A DNA stretch of 64,000 nt from NCBI GenBank assembly GCA_036734025.1, contig DAIMZI010000010.1, forward strand, positions 31,328 through 95,327. Reading direction: 5' to 3'. Below are positions 62,924-64,000 of the stretch, one piece after another. The notes beneath the pieces are model-generated. The model made no database searches. It worked only from the letters and a program-made list of their open reading frames with translations, and was not told where the DNA came from. Position numbers and translations under genes: made by a program. Numbering within the stretch: position 1 is the first letter of the stretch; the number at the start of each line of letters is the position of its first letter. This stretch comes from DAIMZI01 sp036734025 (lineage in GTDB: Bacteria; Pseudomonadota; Alphaproteobacteria; Rhizobiales; Rhodomicrobiaceae).

Positions 62924-64000
62924 TCATCTCATCCGTTTTGCGTGGATCGGGCGTGACAATGCCTGCGCCAGATCAGCCAGGCTGGACAGATTATGGCAAG
63001 TCCGCATCTCGCTGACAAACGGCGCCAGTGCCTGCGCGCCGGCTGCAAGCGGCTGATAAGCCTCATGCCGCATCAGCGGATTGAGCCAGACAAGACGCCG
63101 GCAATTGGCCGCCAGACGGCGCGCCGCGAGGCTGATCCCCTCGCCGCCATCACGGTCGAGCCCGTCGGTGAACAGCAGCACGACGGCATTCTGGCCCAGC
63201 ACTCGGCGCGCCCATTGCCTGTTGAACCTGTCCAGGCACTGGCCGATCCGTGTGCCGCCATCCCAGTCGGGCGCTTGCCGGCTGGCCTTGGCGATGGCGG
63301 TGTCGGGGTCCTTGTCCTTCATCAAGCGGGATATATTGGTCAGCCGGGTGCCGAACAAGAAGGTATGGACGCGGTCGCGGTCATTTGTGAGTGCATGGAT
63401 GAAATGCAGGAACACCCGCGCGTAAATGGCCATCGAGCCGGAGATGTCGCACAAGATGACGATCGGGCGGCGCACCTGCCGACGCCGGCGATAGGAGGGG
63501 CGCAGATCATCGGGTCCCCTGGCGGCCATGTTGCGGATCAGCCGGCGCAGATCGGGCTGGCCGCGCGACGGCGCGGGCTCGAAGCGGCGGCTGCGGACCC
63601 GCTCGAAAGGCATATGAAGGCTCGCCATCAACCTGCGGGCCTCGCGCAACTCTTGCGCGCTCATCTGTTCGAAGTCCTTGTGCCGGATCTGTTCGTGCGC
63701 GCTGGCGCTGCCGGTGGCGTGAATGTCCAGCCGTTCGCCGGTCTGGCGTGCCCGCTCGCGCCTGTCGTGAAACAGCGCTTCGGCAAGCCGCCTGGACATT
63801 TCCTTTCCCGCCGGTTCGCGCTCGGAGCGAAGTGTGGGCACGCTCAGGGACATCATCTGGCCAAGAAAATCGGGATCGCGCCAGAACATGGCGAACGCCT
63901 GGGCGAACAGCTCGCGTTCGCTGGCGCGGCGCACGAACACGGCATGCAGCGTCCAGTAAAGAGTGGCGGGGCTGTCGAGGCCGGCTGCCAGTACCGCGCG
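62924..64000 (-). CDS. VWA-domain protein, CoxE-like (5' end outside window)
   Basis: At least 358 residues; the frame stays open to the right edge, so the N-terminus is missing. The C-terminal von Willebrand A domain (last ~170 residues) has the MIDAS start CDISGSMAIYA, the Thr in WDGGTRIG and FTDGLDRD. The N-terminal part is Arg-rich and helical. This is the CoxE build, which works with a MoxR-type ATPase (CoxD) to mature Mo-CO-dehydrogenase-type enzymes. First seen gene of the coxE-coxI-coxF-mocA run; coxD and structural genes are likely just upstream. Confidence 0.88.
   Translation of the reverse strand, partial: RAVLAAGLDSPATLYWTLHAVFVRRASERELFAQAFAMFWRDPDFLGQMMSLSVPTLRSEREPAGKEMSRRLAEALFHDRRERARQTGERLDIHATGSASAHEQIRHKDFEQMSAQELREARRLMASLHMPFERVRSRRFEPAPSRGQPDLRRLIRNMAARGPDDLRPSYRRRRQVRRPIVILCDISGSMAIYARVFLHFIHALTNDRDRVHTFLFGTRLTNISRLMKDKDPDTAIAKASRQAPDWDGGTRIGQCLDRFNRQWARRVLGQNAVVLLFTDGLDRDGGEGISLAARRLAANCRRLVWLNPLMRHEAYQPLAAGAQALAPFVSEMRTCHNLSSLADLAQALSRPIHAKRMR

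Overview
The window is GC-rich, densely coded bacterial chromosome. Gene content points to an alphaproteobacterium, probably near the Hyphomicrobiales/Parvibaculales: CsgH beside curlin-repeat proteins, an NrsF/SigF-type ECF pair, the DnaA-domain-IV protein + DUF6456 + SufE neighbourhood, and LpsL-type UDP-glucuronate epimerase. No species can be named. I see no insertion sequence, prophage, CRISPR array or rRNA. One tRNA (Lys, CTT) is present.

Layout. 1-6.2 kb: cNMP-binding protein, orphan OmpR-type response regulator, L,D-transpeptidase, two SDRs (one a 3-hydroxybutyrate dehydrogenase), FMN reductase, patatin. 6.2-7.8 kb: leuA. 8.3-9.7 kb: a small curli-like operon (curlin repeats, CsgH, curlin repeats). 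9.7-23.7 kb: P450, intracellular PHB depolymerase, GlcG/HbpS protein, ArnT-like glycosyltransferase, gamma-glutamyltransferase, malic enzyme-PTA, RlpA, LrgAB, UDP-glucuronate epimerase, ProC, YbjN. 23.9-25.6 kb: ECF sigma/anti-sigma operon divergent from a DUF4168 gene, with matching candidate promoters on both sides. 25.8-29.1 kb: UbiK, Lgt, FRG-domain protein, MidA-type methyltransferase. 29.1-36.4 kb: CoA ligase, acylating aldehyde dehydrogenase and tripartite tricarboxylate transporter (TctABC), divergent from a LacI regulator; best guess sulfoacetate or a similar small acid. 36.3-42.0 kb: XRE regulator, DnaA-like HTH, DUF6456, SufE, a membrane protein, a Kef-type antiporter.

42.4-52.1 kb is the most interesting part. 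Eight plus-strand genes (radical SAM, DUF547, polytopic glycosyltransferase, GT2, disulfide-oxidoreductase-like flavoprotein, TVP38/TMEM64, DUF2064 transferase, metallophosphoesterase) form two transcription units. Each unit starts with the same element, GTAACG-N16-CGAA, which resembles the promoter known for Caulobacter SigF. A SigF-like ECF factor and its NrsF-like (DUF1109) membrane anti-sigma factor lie convergently at the end. The unit looks like an ECF-controlled, envelope-associated sugar/metal or redox stress pathway whose product I cannot name.

52.5-64 kb: DusA, TauE/SafE permease, a small membrane protein, MATE exporter, a TetR-MFP-RND efflux operon, then a MocA-XdhC/CoxF-CoxI-CoxE set for maturing a molybdenum hydroxylase. 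The CoxE-like gene runs off the right edge.
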